Under the pieces are notes generated by a model. It was not told where the DNA came from. It saw only the letters and a list, made by a program, of their open reading frames with translations, and searched no databases. The position numbers were made by a program, and so were the translations under genes. Below, piece after piece: positions 37,357-45,464 of a DNA stretch of 64,000 bases. This DNA is from Cognataquiflexum aquatile (GTDB lineage Bacteria; Bacteroidota; Bacteroidia; Cytophagales; Cyclobacteriaceae), in the NCBI RefSeq assembly GCF_003316845.1, contig NZ_QMIK01000006.1:62001-126000 (forward strand), in the 5' to 3' direction. Position 1 is the stretch's first letter, and every line of letters begins with the position of its first letter.

Positions 37357-37400
37357 ATTCCAGGATTGAAATGTCGTTTAGAAAATAAAAAAATTCAATT

Positions 37401-37694
37401 ATGATAAGACATACGGTTGTTTTCAGACTCAAATTTCCAAAAGGTTCATCGGAAGAAAGGGAGTTTCTACAAGCGGCAGCTGCCTTGGCATTGATTCCGG
37501 GAGTTCAAAAATTCGAATCCCTCAGACAAATCAGCAAGAAAAATGATTTTGATTATGGCCTTTCCATGGAGTTTGATTCGGAAAGTGGTTATGATTCCTA
37601 TAACAATCACCCCGACCATTCAAAGTTTGTGAATGACTTTTGGGTAAATTCGGTTGAGAAATTTTTGGAGATTGATTATAAGTTGATCAAATAA
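37401..37694 (+). CDS. Dabb-domain (stress responsive alpha-beta barrel) protein
   Basis: This is a 97-residue protein. It begins IRHTVVFRLKFPKGSSEERE and has FESLRQISKKNDFDYGLSMEF and a YNNHPDHSKFVNDFW-type end, all features of the Dabb family. The dimeric ferredoxin-like fold has no fixed function; some members are cyclases or oxygenases. It lies 44 bp after the PIG-L gene and may belong to the same transcript. Confidence 0.82.
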   Translation: MIRHTVVFRLKFPKGSSEEREFLQAAAALALIPGVQKFESLRQISKKNDFDYGLSMEFDSESGYDSYNNHPDHSKFVNDFWVNSVEKFLEIDYKLIK

Positions 37695-37768
37695 GAAAAC
37701 AATCTTTTGGGGACAAACCCGAAAGAGATGCCTTAATAGACAACAAAATTTTTTGAATTGCGGAGATG

Positions 37769-38296
37769 TTATTTGACCAAGGTTACTTCAATGGCAAATT
37801 CAACTGCCTCGTCTGTTCCGTCAGAGTTGACATCAAAAGGCTCCGACTCATCCAAAACTAGAACAAGTTTGTTATTGGTCAAGCTAGTAACATCAAAGTC
37901 TTGGTCGCCGTTGACCGAAGTCAATGCCAACTTGGTATTGTTATTTTGAAGGCTATACGTGCCCGAATCCTCCTCCATACCATCCACTCGGACTACGTAA
38001 GTTCCATCGGCATTAAATGTAAATTTAGTGGTTTCCAATTCTGCCTCTTCAATAATTCCCGAAAGGAAAAGGACCTGTACAGATTGTGCTACTTGGGGTG
38101 AAAGGCCCATTACGGAGGTCAGGTAGGTCAGTGCCGTCTGCCCGTTTATAGTAGCTTCTTTGAGAGAATAGGAATCAAAACTCCATGTTCCCACGATGGT
38201 GGCAGAAGGAGATTTGTCCTCACTCATACATGATCCCAAAAATGAAAACGCGGCGATAAGTACCGCAAAAAAGACGAATTTAAAGTTCTTGATCAT
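37769..38296 (-). CDS. lipocalin-like lipoprotein
   Basis: The signal ends in a lipobox (AFSFLGSC, Cys about 23). The mature part of about 150 residues starts ATIVGTWSFDSY, the beginning of the lipocalin-like families common in Bacteroidota. It contains short beta-strands (TKFTFNADGTYVVRVDG, SGTYSLQNNNTKLAL). The function is not known. It converges on the Dabb gene. Confidence 0.75.
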   Translation of the reverse strand: MIKNFKFVFFAVLIAAFSFLGSCMSEDKSPSATIVGTWSFDSYSLKEATINGQTALTYLTSVMGLSPQVAQSVQVLFLSGIIEEAELETTKFTFNADGTYVVRVDGMEEDSGTYSLQNNNTKLALTSVNGDQDFDVTSLTNNKLVLVLDESEPFDVNSDGTDEAVEFAIEVTLVK

Positions 38297-38391
38297 GGCT
38301 TAACAAGTTTATAGATTCTACATAAATCTCATAAATTTACAGAATAAACCGGAAATATTAAAACCAGAATAATTTAAACACAATTTTGATT

Positions 38392-39591
38392 TTAGTAAAT
38401 CAAGTATTTTTTACGTGAAATTTTGAAGGCATCCAGGTCTTTTTGCCAGGATGCTTTGATTTCGGCTTCGCTTTTTCCGGCCAGAATATCCTTTCTTAAT
38501 TGGTCGCTTCCAGCCAATTTGTCAAAAAAATTATTGAAAAACTTTTCCTTCTTTCCTGAAATTTCATAAGCCTCCAACAGGTATTTCAAAGTAAACTGAT
38601 GGGTCAATGGTTCATTTCTCAGATCCCTGCCATAGCACTTTTTATCCTGCTGTGGCGGAGTCTTTGACATGCCTTCTATACTTACCGGAGTGAAGGTGAA
38701 ATCCCCGAACTTGGGATCAGGATAGCCATAAACCTGAAAAGGAAAATAGGTTCCCCGACCCAATGATACATCTGTCCCTTCAAAATAACAAAGCGTCGGG
38801 TATAGCCGGATGGCTGTATCATTGGGAAGGTTTGGAGAAGGTTTGACAGGAAGGCTGTAAGCCATACTGTGGTTCCAGTTTTTGACTGGAATGACTTGGA
38901 TTTCGCTTTTTACGCCTCCTTTGAGCCAACCCTCACCATTGATCATCTGGGCCAATTCCCCTACAGTCAGTCCATGGACCACAGGTATGGGATGCATGCC
39001 TACAAAACTTTCATATCCTTTTTTGAGAACAGGTCCATCGATATAGTTACCATTGGGATTGGGTCTATCAAAAATCAACATTGGCTTTTTGTTTTCGGCG
39101 CTGCTTTCCATCACATAATGCATGGTGCTGATGTAGGTATAAAACCTGATACCGACATCCTGCAAGTCATAGACGAGAACATCAATATCCTTTAACGTTT
39201 CGGCAGAGGGCTTTTTATTGTTTCCATACAGCGATACTATCGGCAATCCGGTGCGCTTATCAATCTCAGAATTGACAACTTCTCCGGCATCGGCATCTCC
39301 CCGGAATCCATGTTCGGGGACAAAAACCTTGACCACCTCAATCCCCTGGGACATCAGAAAATCAACGAGGTGGATGTTGTTTTTGGAAGTAAGGATGGAA
39401 GTCTGATTGACTACCAAGCCGACTTTTTTTCCTTTCAAAAGAGGAAGGTAAACCTCAGGCTGGTCGGCAGCCGGCAAGATCATGTTTTGATTTTGGGACT
39501 GGATTTCAGGTTCAGTTTGGGTTTTTGTTTTGCAAAATGCCAGACTCTGAAGGAAAAATGTAGCGAGTATGATTATTTTGAATGGCTTCAT
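38392..39591 (-). CDS. DUF1343 protein, NamZ-like exo-beta-N-acetylmuramidase
   Basis: From the ATG at 39591 the protein has 399 residues and a lipoprotein signal (ATFFLQSLAFCKTK). It matches DUF1343 throughout: GKKVGLVVNQTSI, VFVPEHGFRGDADAGE, VLVYDLQDVGIRFYTYI, MLIFDRPNPNGNYIDGPV and YFEGTDVSLGRGTYFPFQ. Bacterial members (NamZ) remove N-acetylmuramic acid from the ends of peptidoglycan chains. A role in wall turnover or recycling is likely. The neighbouring permease gene diverges. Confidence 0.85.
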   Translation of the reverse strand: MKPFKIIILATFFLQSLAFCKTKTQTEPEIQSQNQNMILPAADQPEVYLPLLKGKKVGLVVNQTSILTSKNNIHLVDFLMSQGIEVVKVFVPEHGFRGDADAGEVVNSEIDKRTGLPIVSLYGNNKKPSAETLKDIDVLVYDLQDVGIRFYTYISTMHYVMESSAENKKPMLIFDRPNPNGNYIDGPVLKKGYESFVGMHPIPVVHGLTVGELAQMINGEGWLKGGVKSEIQVIPVKNWNHSMAYSLPVKPSPNLPNDTAIRLYPTLCYFEGTDVSLGRGTYFPFQVYGYPDPKFGDFTFTPVSIEGMSKTPPQQDKKCYGRDLRNEPLTHQFTLKYLLEAYEISGKKEKFFNNFFDKLAGSDQLRKDILAGKSEAEIKASWQKDLDAFKISRKKYLIY

Positions 39592-39632
39592 AGTTACTTT
39601 GCGGTAGAATTTCAACCAAATAAACAAAATCA

Positions 39633-40850
39633 TTGAACCTTTCCTATTTCATTGCCAAGAGAATCAGTTTTAAGAGGACAGGCGGTTTTACCGGAACAAT
39701 CCATCGCATTGCAGTTGCATCCGTGGCAATCGGAATAGCGGTGTCTTTGGTTTCTTTCATGATTTTGGGTGGGTTTCAGGACAAAATCTCCGAGAAGGTT
39801 TTTTCATTTACCGGACATTATCAGGTTCAAAAGTTTGTTTCAGGCAATGCCTTCGAAGAAAGCCCCACTTCAACCAATTCTGATTTTTATAAGGATTACC
39901 CCAAAAATCAACTGATCAGCCATGTGCAGGTTTATGCACACAAGCCCGGTCTGCTAAAAGGAGACGAGGAAGTGGAGGGGGTTTTGATGAAAGGAATTGG
40001 GCCTGACTTTGATACGCTGGACTTTCAGAATTCCATCATCAAAGGGAGATTTATCCAGTTTTCCGATTCCGGTGCTTCCAATGAAATCCTTGTCAGCCGC
40101 AAAATCGCTGACAAACTTAAACTGGAGGTAGGGGAAAAGATTACCATGTACTTTGTGCAGGAACCCCCAAGATTCAGGAGGTTTGAAATCGTCGGACTTT
40201 ACGAAACATTTTTGGAAAATTTCGATGACAAAATCATCATTGGGGATATTCAGACCATCCGAAACCTTAATGGCTGGTCCGATGACCAAGTAGGAGGTTT
40301 TGAAATTTTTGTCCATGACAACAAAAAGTTGGATGAAATGGCTGAACCCATTTATAATTCTCTCGACTTTGACCTCAAGCTGATCAAAGTGACGGATAAG
40401 TACATCGAGATTTTTGATTGGCTGATTTTGCTCAATAACAATGTGTACATATTTCTTGGGTTGATCCTGTTCGTCGCCGCCTTCAATATGGTGTCCATTT
40501 TATTTATCCTGATCATGGAAAGAACCCAAATGATCGGGATACTAAAGGCCTTAGGATCGACCAACAAACAGATCAGGAAGATTTTTGTCTGGAACGGGGT
40601 CAAGATTATCAGCAGGGGATTGCTGATTGGCAATGCCATTGCGATTGGTTTTGGATTGCTTCAGGATAAGTTCCGGCTTGTAGCACTCGATCCCGAAAGT
40701 TATTACATGACCTTTGTCCCGATTTCATGGAATTGGCCGGTATTTTTTATACTCAATGCAGCTGTTCTTCTGGTGACAACTCTGGTGTTGTTTATCCCTG
40801 CAATGCTTATCAGCAATATCCAACCGATCAAAGCTATACGGTTTGATTGA
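39633..40850 (+). CDS. LolC/LolE-type ABC transporter permease
   Basis: The protein has 405 residues, with one N-terminal helix (RIAVASVAIGIAVSLVSFMIL), a large periplasmic domain and three C-terminal helices of the FtsX type (NVYIFLGLILFVAAFNMVSI and onward). The signature ILKALGSTNKQIRKIFVWNG fits lipoprotein-releasing or MacB-like systems. The start must be the TTG at 39633, because an in-frame stop lies at 39621 and no ATG is available. The ATPase partner is not in the window. The 3' end overlaps the next, convergent gene by 17 bp. Confidence 0.88.
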   Translation: MNLSYFIAKRISFKRTGGFTGTIHRIAVASVAIGIAVSLVSFMILGGFQDKISEKVFSFTGHYQVQKFVSGNAFEESPTSTNSDFYKDYPKNQLISHVQVYAHKPGLLKGDEEVEGVLMKGIGPDFDTLDFQNSIIKGRFIQFSDSGASNEILVSRKIADKLKLEVGEKITMYFVQEPPRFRRFEIVGLYETFLENFDDKIIIGDIQTIRNLNGWSDDQVGGFEIFVHDNKKLDEMAEPIYNSLDFDLKLIKVTDKYIEIFDWLILLNNNVYIFLGLILFVAAFNMVSILFILIMERTQMIGILKALGSTNKQIRKIFVWNGVKIISRGLLIGNAIAIGFGLLQDKFRLVALDPESYYMTFVPISWNWPVFFILNAAVLLVTTLVLFIPAMLISNIQPIKAIRFD

Positions 40851-41580
40851 CCTTGTAAGTCTTGAAAAAGCTTAAAAATTTCATGTAAATCACTCCCCAA
40901 ACAGCCTCTTTGAAAATGTGGGTGTTCATCTTGGAAGTTCCCTTTGTGCGGTCTGTGAATATAATGGGTACCTCTTTGATCTTGAATCCAAGTTTCCAGG
41001 TAGTGAATTTCATCTCAATCTGAAAAGCGTATCCGATGAACTTGATCCTATCCAACCTGATGCTTTCCAAAACCTTCCTTGTGTAGCATTTGAACCCTGC
41101 GGTGGCATCTTTGATGGGCATCCCGGTGATAAACTGCACGTATTTGCTCGCAAAGAAAGACATCAATACCCTTCCCATCGGCCAGTTGACCACATTGACT
41201 CCTGTAATGTACCGCGAACCGATAGCCAGATCATAACCATCTTCAGCACAGGCTTTGTACAACCTGACAAGGTCTGCGGGATTATGGGAAAAGTCAGCAT
41301 CCATCTCAAAAACGTATTGATAGCCATTGACCAGTGCATAGTGGAAACCTTCGATGTAAGCGGTTCCTAAGCCAAGTTTGCCGGTTCTTTGAATCAGGTG
41401 GATCCTGTCGGGAAATTCTTTTTGTAATTTTTTTACTTCTGCAGCAGTCCCATCAGGTGAATTGTCATCTATGATCAGGAGTTCGAATTTTCCATCCAAT
41501 TCCATGACAGCCTTGCTGATGTCATGGATGTTTTCCAGCTCATTGTAGGTGGGGATGATGACAAGTTTTTCTCTGTTCAT
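40834..41580 (-). CDS. polyprenol monophosphomannose synthase (GT2, DPM1-like)
   Basis: This is a 248-residue GT-A glycosyltransferase. It has VIIPTYNELENIHDI at the start, LLIIDDNSPDGTAAEV, the metal motif VFEMDADFSHNPADL, and the typical GSRYITGVNVVNWP and TSKMNTHIFKEAVWGV. It lacks the C-terminal membrane helices of longer homologues. It transfers mannose (or a related hexose) from a nucleotide sugar to polyprenyl phosphate for use in glycosylation outside the cytoplasm. Confidence 0.9.
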   Translation of the reverse strand: MNREKLVIIPTYNELENIHDISKAVMELDGKFELLIIDDNSPDGTAAEVKKLQKEFPDRIHLIQRTGKLGLGTAYIEGFHYALVNGYQYVFEMDADFSHNPADLVRLYKACAEDGYDLAIGSRYITGVNVVNWPMGRVLMSFFASKYVQFITGMPIKDATAGFKCYTRKVLESIRLDRIKFIGYAFQIEMKFTTWKLGFKIKEVPIIFTDRTKGTSKMNTHIFKEAVWGVIYMKFLSFFKTYKVNQTV

Positions 41581-41687
41581 AAAATTCGAAACCCAAAAAT
41601 ATGATTAAAAGCATGGAATTGTAAGCACCGAGAGATTTTATGCAAAAATTAACATATAATTGCCTCCTGAAAATTTCGCCCAAAATC

Positions 41688-42566
41688 ATGAGAATTGCTG
41701 TAATCACCTATGAGGCAAGAGGATCTTATGCCACTACCGATGTGGCGGATGAAGACCTTATCCTGGAACAAATCCTGGCCGAACTTGGTCTTGACTTTAC
41801 ATTTGAAGTATGGTCAGATGACGGTGTCGATTGGACAGCATATTCTCACTTGTTGATGAAATCCCCTTGGGATTATTTTGACCGATATCCGGAGTTTTTG
41901 GCTTGGTGCCAAAAGGTCAAATCTTTGGGGATTCCGGTGATTAATAATATGGACACAGTAATCCGAAATTCTGATAAGCGTTATTTACAGGAAATAGAAG
42001 ACCGTGGATTTTCCATTGTGCCCACGATTTTTAACAGCAAAAACCAAATTCCTGATATTGAAGCCTGTTTTGGGGTTTTTGGAACTGAGCAGATGGTAAT
42101 CAAACCAACCGTCAGTGGCGGGGCAAAAAACACCATGAAAATCGAAAAGGGAAATTGGCAGGCTGATCGGGAAGAGATTGAAAAACTCCTCGCTTCTGAG
42201 AATTTTATGCTCCAGCCTTTTGTCAGGGAGGTAGCCGAAGTAGGGGAGTTTTCCTATCTTTTTTTCAATGGAAAGTTTTCCCATGCGGTATTGAAAAGCG
42301 CCAAATCAGGAGAATTCCGTGTACAACATTTTTTCGGCGGACAGATCCATCCGATCGATCCGACTTTGATCGAATTGGTTTACATCCAAAAGATTATTGA
42401 TGAATTTGCTGCCAATACCCTATATGCGAGGGTAGATGGGGTTTGGATCAAAGGTGTTTTTTATCTCATGGAGCTCGAACTCATTGAGCCTTATCTTTTC
42501 CTTTTTACTTCCAAAGAGGGCAGGGAAAATTATAAAAATGCGATCAGGGAGAGGTTTGGGGTTTGA
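41688..42566 (+). CDS. ATP-grasp domain protein
   Basis: Starting at the ATG at 41688 (MRIAVITYEARGSYATTD) the protein has 292 residues. It begins with a Rossmann-like pre-ATP-grasp part and continues with MVIKPTVSGGAKNTM (the ATP-binding Lys and Gly-rich loop) and FMLQPFVREVAEVGEFSYLF. The end, ARVDGVWIKGVFYLMELELI, carries the metal-binding Glu residues. It resembles RimK/cycloserine-synthesis (DcsG) ligases. The substrate cannot be predicted, and no pathway neighbours are present. Confidence 0.8.
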   Translation: MRIAVITYEARGSYATTDVADEDLILEQILAELGLDFTFEVWSDDGVDWTAYSHLLMKSPWDYFDRYPEFLAWCQKVKSLGIPVINNMDTVIRNSDKRYLQEIEDRGFSIVPTIFNSKNQIPDIEACFGVFGTEQMVIKPTVSGGAKNTMKIEKGNWQADREEIEKLLASENFMLQPFVREVAEVGEFSYLFFNGKFSHAVLKSAKSGEFRVQHFFGGQIHPIDPTLIELVYIQKIIDEFAANTLYARVDGVWIKGVFYLMELELIEPYLFLFTSKEGRENYKNAIRERFGV

Positions 42567-43067
42567 GAGAGACGAGAAGCGAGAGCCTAGAAGTAAGATT
42601 TTTTGAACAAAGTATAAAGTACCAAGTACCAAGATCAACCTATCCTTTTCATTTGGAGTCAAAAACTTTTTGCAAATGTTCAGAAAATGAATAACATTTA
42701 AACGTAATTATTTCGGCCTCGGCAAGCTCGGCCACCGAGGTTATTCTTGGGAGAGGGAGAGGAGGAAAAAGCGGCGCAGCCGCTTTTTCCTCCTCTCCCT
42801 CCAAACGCCGAACCTCCGATCCCTGAGCTTGTCGAAGGGGAAAATTCCATTTCTGTCATTGGTAAGGAGGTACGACTGAGAAATCTTTTGAATAGACCTC
42901 TCCTACGTCGAGGTGACAAGGTTAAGCTTATATCCATTTGAATCCTAGTTTTAAAATTGGTCATAAGCAAATAGAAAAAACATCTCGTCCTTTTTCACGG
43001 AGACAGTTAATCATATAACCAATAACCAATAACCAAATAACCAAATAACCATTAACCCATCACCCAA
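42567..43067. repeat. repeat-rich intergenic region
   Basis: No gene is supported here. It contains a GAGA-type start (42564-42590), a CCTCGG/CCGAGG inverted repeat near 42719-42740 and the long hairpin at 42753-42801. The REP-like 19-mer CCCTGAGCTTGTCGAAGGG is at 42821-42839, degenerate REP-like sequence at about 42861-42925, and AACC-type repeats (ataaccaataaccaaataacc) at 43016-43070. A reading frame on the minus strand is produced only by these repeats. Confidence 0.85.
42753..42801. repeat. 23-bp perfect hairpin in intergenic repeat cluster
   Basis: Bases 42753-42775 (ending GGAAAAAGCGGC) pair perfectly with 42779-42801 around a GCA loop. One arm is nearly all purines until its tip. It could be a mobile REP-type element or an RNA end structure. 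Confidence 0.8.
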
Positions 43068-43853
43068 TCACTCACACCTTTCCAGATTCATTTGGGCATA
43101 AAGACTTCCTTTTTCGGCTGCCTCCCGGAGGTCTTTGCAGCCGGTAGGGTCATTGATATCAATTTTGGCATTCCCTCTCCTTGCAAGAGCTTCAATATGG
43201 TTTGGGTTGGCTTCGAGCACATCTTCAAAATCCTCCACGGCCCAATCTGAATTTCCAATCAGCAAAAGGATCAACCCCCTGTTGTATTTGGCAGTGATGT
43301 TTTCCGGATCGTACCTTAGACACATGTTGAAAGAACCTGCGGCACCCAAAATATCCCCGATCTGAGATCTTGCCATACCTTGGTAGAAATAAGCCCGGGA
43401 ATCAGTGGGATTCAATTCTTTGGCAAGCTGTAAAAATTCATCTGCGCTCTGATAGTCTTCATTCATGAGCATTGCCCTACCCAGCATCAAAAGAATATCA
43501 AAATCCTTGCCGTCCTCCTTGGCCGCAAAGAGGAGGTATTTTTGTGCGTTTTTATAATCTTCCCTTTTCCAGTATAGTTTTCCAATGCCGGCATAGGCTT
43601 GGGCATAGGTTGGATCGTATTGGATGATGGTTTGGTAATCTTCCACTGCTTTGTCAAATTCTTCTAATTCCTCATAGGACCTAGCCCTTAGGTGCAGGGA
43701 TTTGATGTCATTGACATTGAGAAAAAGTGTCCTGTTGAACTCAGAAATGGCGTTTTCGTAATCACCTTGGCGAAAATACCTTTCTCCTTCAGAGAAACTT
43801 CCAAAACAGGAAACACAGGTAATCAGGAGGAATATTGAAATAAAGGAACGCAT
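43068..43853 (-). CDS. TPR-repeat lipoprotein
   Basis: A short lipoprotein signal (MRSFISIFLLITCVSC, Cys16) leads into about six tetratricopeptide repeats, for example AYAGIGKLYWKREDYKNAQK and AYFYQGMARSQIGDILGAAG. The last 30 residues (GNAKIDINDPTGCKDLREAA, ending NLERCE) contain a Cys pair common in Bacteroidota TPR proteins. It would act as a protein scaffold in the envelope. No partner is evident from its neighbours. Confidence 0.88.
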   Translation of the reverse strand: MRSFISIFLLITCVSCFGSFSEGERYFRQGDYENAISEFNRTLFLNVNDIKSLHLRARSYEELEEFDKAVEDYQTIIQYDPTYAQAYAGIGKLYWKREDYKNAQKYLLFAAKEDGKDFDILLMLGRAMLMNEDYQSADEFLQLAKELNPTDSRAYFYQGMARSQIGDILGAAGSFNMCLRYDPENITAKYNRGLILLLIGNSDWAVEDFEDVLEANPNHIEALARRGNAKIDINDPTGCKDLREAAEKGSLYAQMNLERCE

Positions 43854-43985
43854 CTGTTTTTTTAATAAAAACTAAAAATAAAAAAACATTACGAAAATTT
43901 CATAATAACACTAAAAAAATTTAACTCGATTTTCATTATTCTATCTGGGTACTGTAGAATGTTTTTGAGAAGGATACTAAAAAGA

Positions 43986-44029
43986 AAAAGCTTTGGAAAA
44001 TAGATAGGACATATCGATTTCCAAAGCTT
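43986..44029 (-). terminator. probable terminator of the RraA-family gene
   Basis: A 13-bp perfect stem (AAAGCTTTGGAAA at 43986-43998 with 44017-44029) has an 18-nt loop. It is followed on the minus strand by a T-rich run and lies 29 bp after the RraA-family stop. Confidence 0.7.
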
Positions 44030-44058
44030 TGAATTGGGTTGAGTTTACATTGACTTAT

Positions 44059-45033
44059 CTACCCTCCGATATTTCTGTCTTTTCTTGCTTCAATATAGGC
44101 ATTCAATTCCGCCCTAGACATCGGTAATTTGTCATCAGGAAGGCTTCTTAGGTAATCGTAAAATTCTTTATTCATCTGCTCAGTGTAATTGCTGTCAATC
44201 TGACCGGTCGTCCAGTCCCCGGCTTTGTTGCGCATGATACCATAACCGTGTCGCATGTTGCTGATTTCGGCATTGAGTACAATCTCTGCTACCAAGTAGG
44301 CCGGAAAAAAGAGGGTTCCGTAAGGACTTGCAAAAACCACATCACCCGGCAAAACCGTCACATCTCCAATTCTGATCGGGGCATTGATCGAAGTCAACAT
44401 GACTTCAGCAATGGAAGAAGGATGGTCACCAAGGATCCAACCGTTAAATCCTTCCACTTTTTTGATTTCTTGAATATTTCTGACGGTTCCATAGAATACC
44501 ACACCGCGTTTTGTCTTGGCATAGATCGAGTTGGCCAACCTGTCCCCAATCAAAGTGCCCTGCTCGACTTTGGCAAAGCCGTCAGCGACATAAACATCGC
44601 CGTCTTTCAGCATTTCGATAGGCCAAACATTGGATTGGGCTTTTTCTCCGTGTCCTTCTGCCAAGCCAACTTCCCGGATCAAATCCCCAAAATCAGGACG
44701 CTGAGGCATATATTGTGCAGTCACTGCCCTTCCTGTCATGATGGTGTTTTTGTCGGGATTGATCATCATCCAATCACCTTGGTACTGATTGTTAAACTTG
44801 TGGCTGCGCAATCCACCCCAAGCATGGGTCAGCACAACGTTTTTGAGCCTTTCAAGTAATTCATCAGAAACATAAGGTCTGCCATCAGGCAGCCGCTCTC
44901 CAGTCCAGCGTGAAGTCAATGAAATGATATATTCTCGGTCCATGGCTACCCGGTCATATTGGGCAAAGGAAGGAGTAAGTGTGCAGAGGATCATTCCTGC
45001 AAAAATCAAAGCGGTCAATAGGTTTTTTTTCAT
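44059..45033 (-). CDS. secreted RraA-family protein
   Basis: The N-terminus is a signal peptide (NLLTALIFAGMILCTLTPSFAQ), unusual for this family, whose best known members are cytoplasmic (RraA ribonuclease inhibitor, HMG/CHA aldolases). The core has GRAVTAQYMPQR, DVYVADGFAKVEQGTLIGDR, YGTVRNIQEIKKVEGFNGW and VTVLPGDVVFASPYG, the last being the acidic metal/substrate loop. An enzyme of aldolase or decarboxylase type in the periplasm is more likely than an RNase regulator. The real substrate is unknown. Confidence 0.82.
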   Translation of the reverse strand: MKKNLLTALIFAGMILCTLTPSFAQYDRVAMDREYIISLTSRWTGERLPDGRPYVSDELLERLKNVVLTHAWGGLRSHKFNNQYQGDWMMINPDKNTIMTGRAVTAQYMPQRPDFGDLIREVGLAEGHGEKAQSNVWPIEMLKDGDVYVADGFAKVEQGTLIGDRLANSIYAKTKRGVVFYGTVRNIQEIKKVEGFNGWILGDHPSSIAEVMLTSINAPIRIGDVTVLPGDVVFASPYGTLFFPAYLVAEIVLNAEISNMRHGYGIMRNKAGDWTTGQIDSNYTEQMNKEFYDYLRSLPDDKLPMSRAELNAYIEARKDRNIGG

Positions 45034-45464
45034 GGTGTATGTTGGGTTGAAAAGGTTGTATTTATTTTAGTGTTGTAATGGTTGAAGGGTTGTCTGCTAC
45101 TTGATGTCATGTAAATAGGAATCTTTGCTCTGTACTTTATTCTTGGTTCAAAAACCAAACTCTTGCCTCTCGCAACAAGAAATACCCACCTTTATCCGAA
45201 AGAAACATAATCACACCATTATTCTCCATCAATGCTATTGAATTTGGATAAATGGCTGTTTTCAAAATAAGTACATATAATTTTTGGGTTTCCAAATAAT
45301 TGTTTGAATAAAATTCTCCCATGTTCTCAAAAAGTTAATTTTAGGATGGGAGATAAAAAAAATAATTGCATTAATCTTTTTAAGATATTTGAAACAAAAT
45401 TTTATTCAAAAACAAAAGATTGAGGATTTGAAGTAATCTCCTCTACGCAATTGAAATTTAAATC
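45034..45464. other. 431-bp AT-rich intergenic region between divergent genes
   Basis: The region is AT-rich. It has an open frame of 61 codons on the minus strand (45137-45322) with no recognisable domain, signal or ribosome site; I do not call it. No clear hairpin or repeat is seen. Promoters for the RraA-family gene and the AraC-family gene must lie here. Confidence 0.4.

Noticed and set aside
42698-42970. A 90-codon minus-strand frame
   Set aside because: It is made almost entirely by the inverted repeats and REP-like elements of this spacer; composition is not protein-like.
45137-45322. A 61-codon minus-strand frame in the gap before the AraC gene
   Set aside because: No domain, signal or ribosome site; AT-rich sequence gives such frames by chance.
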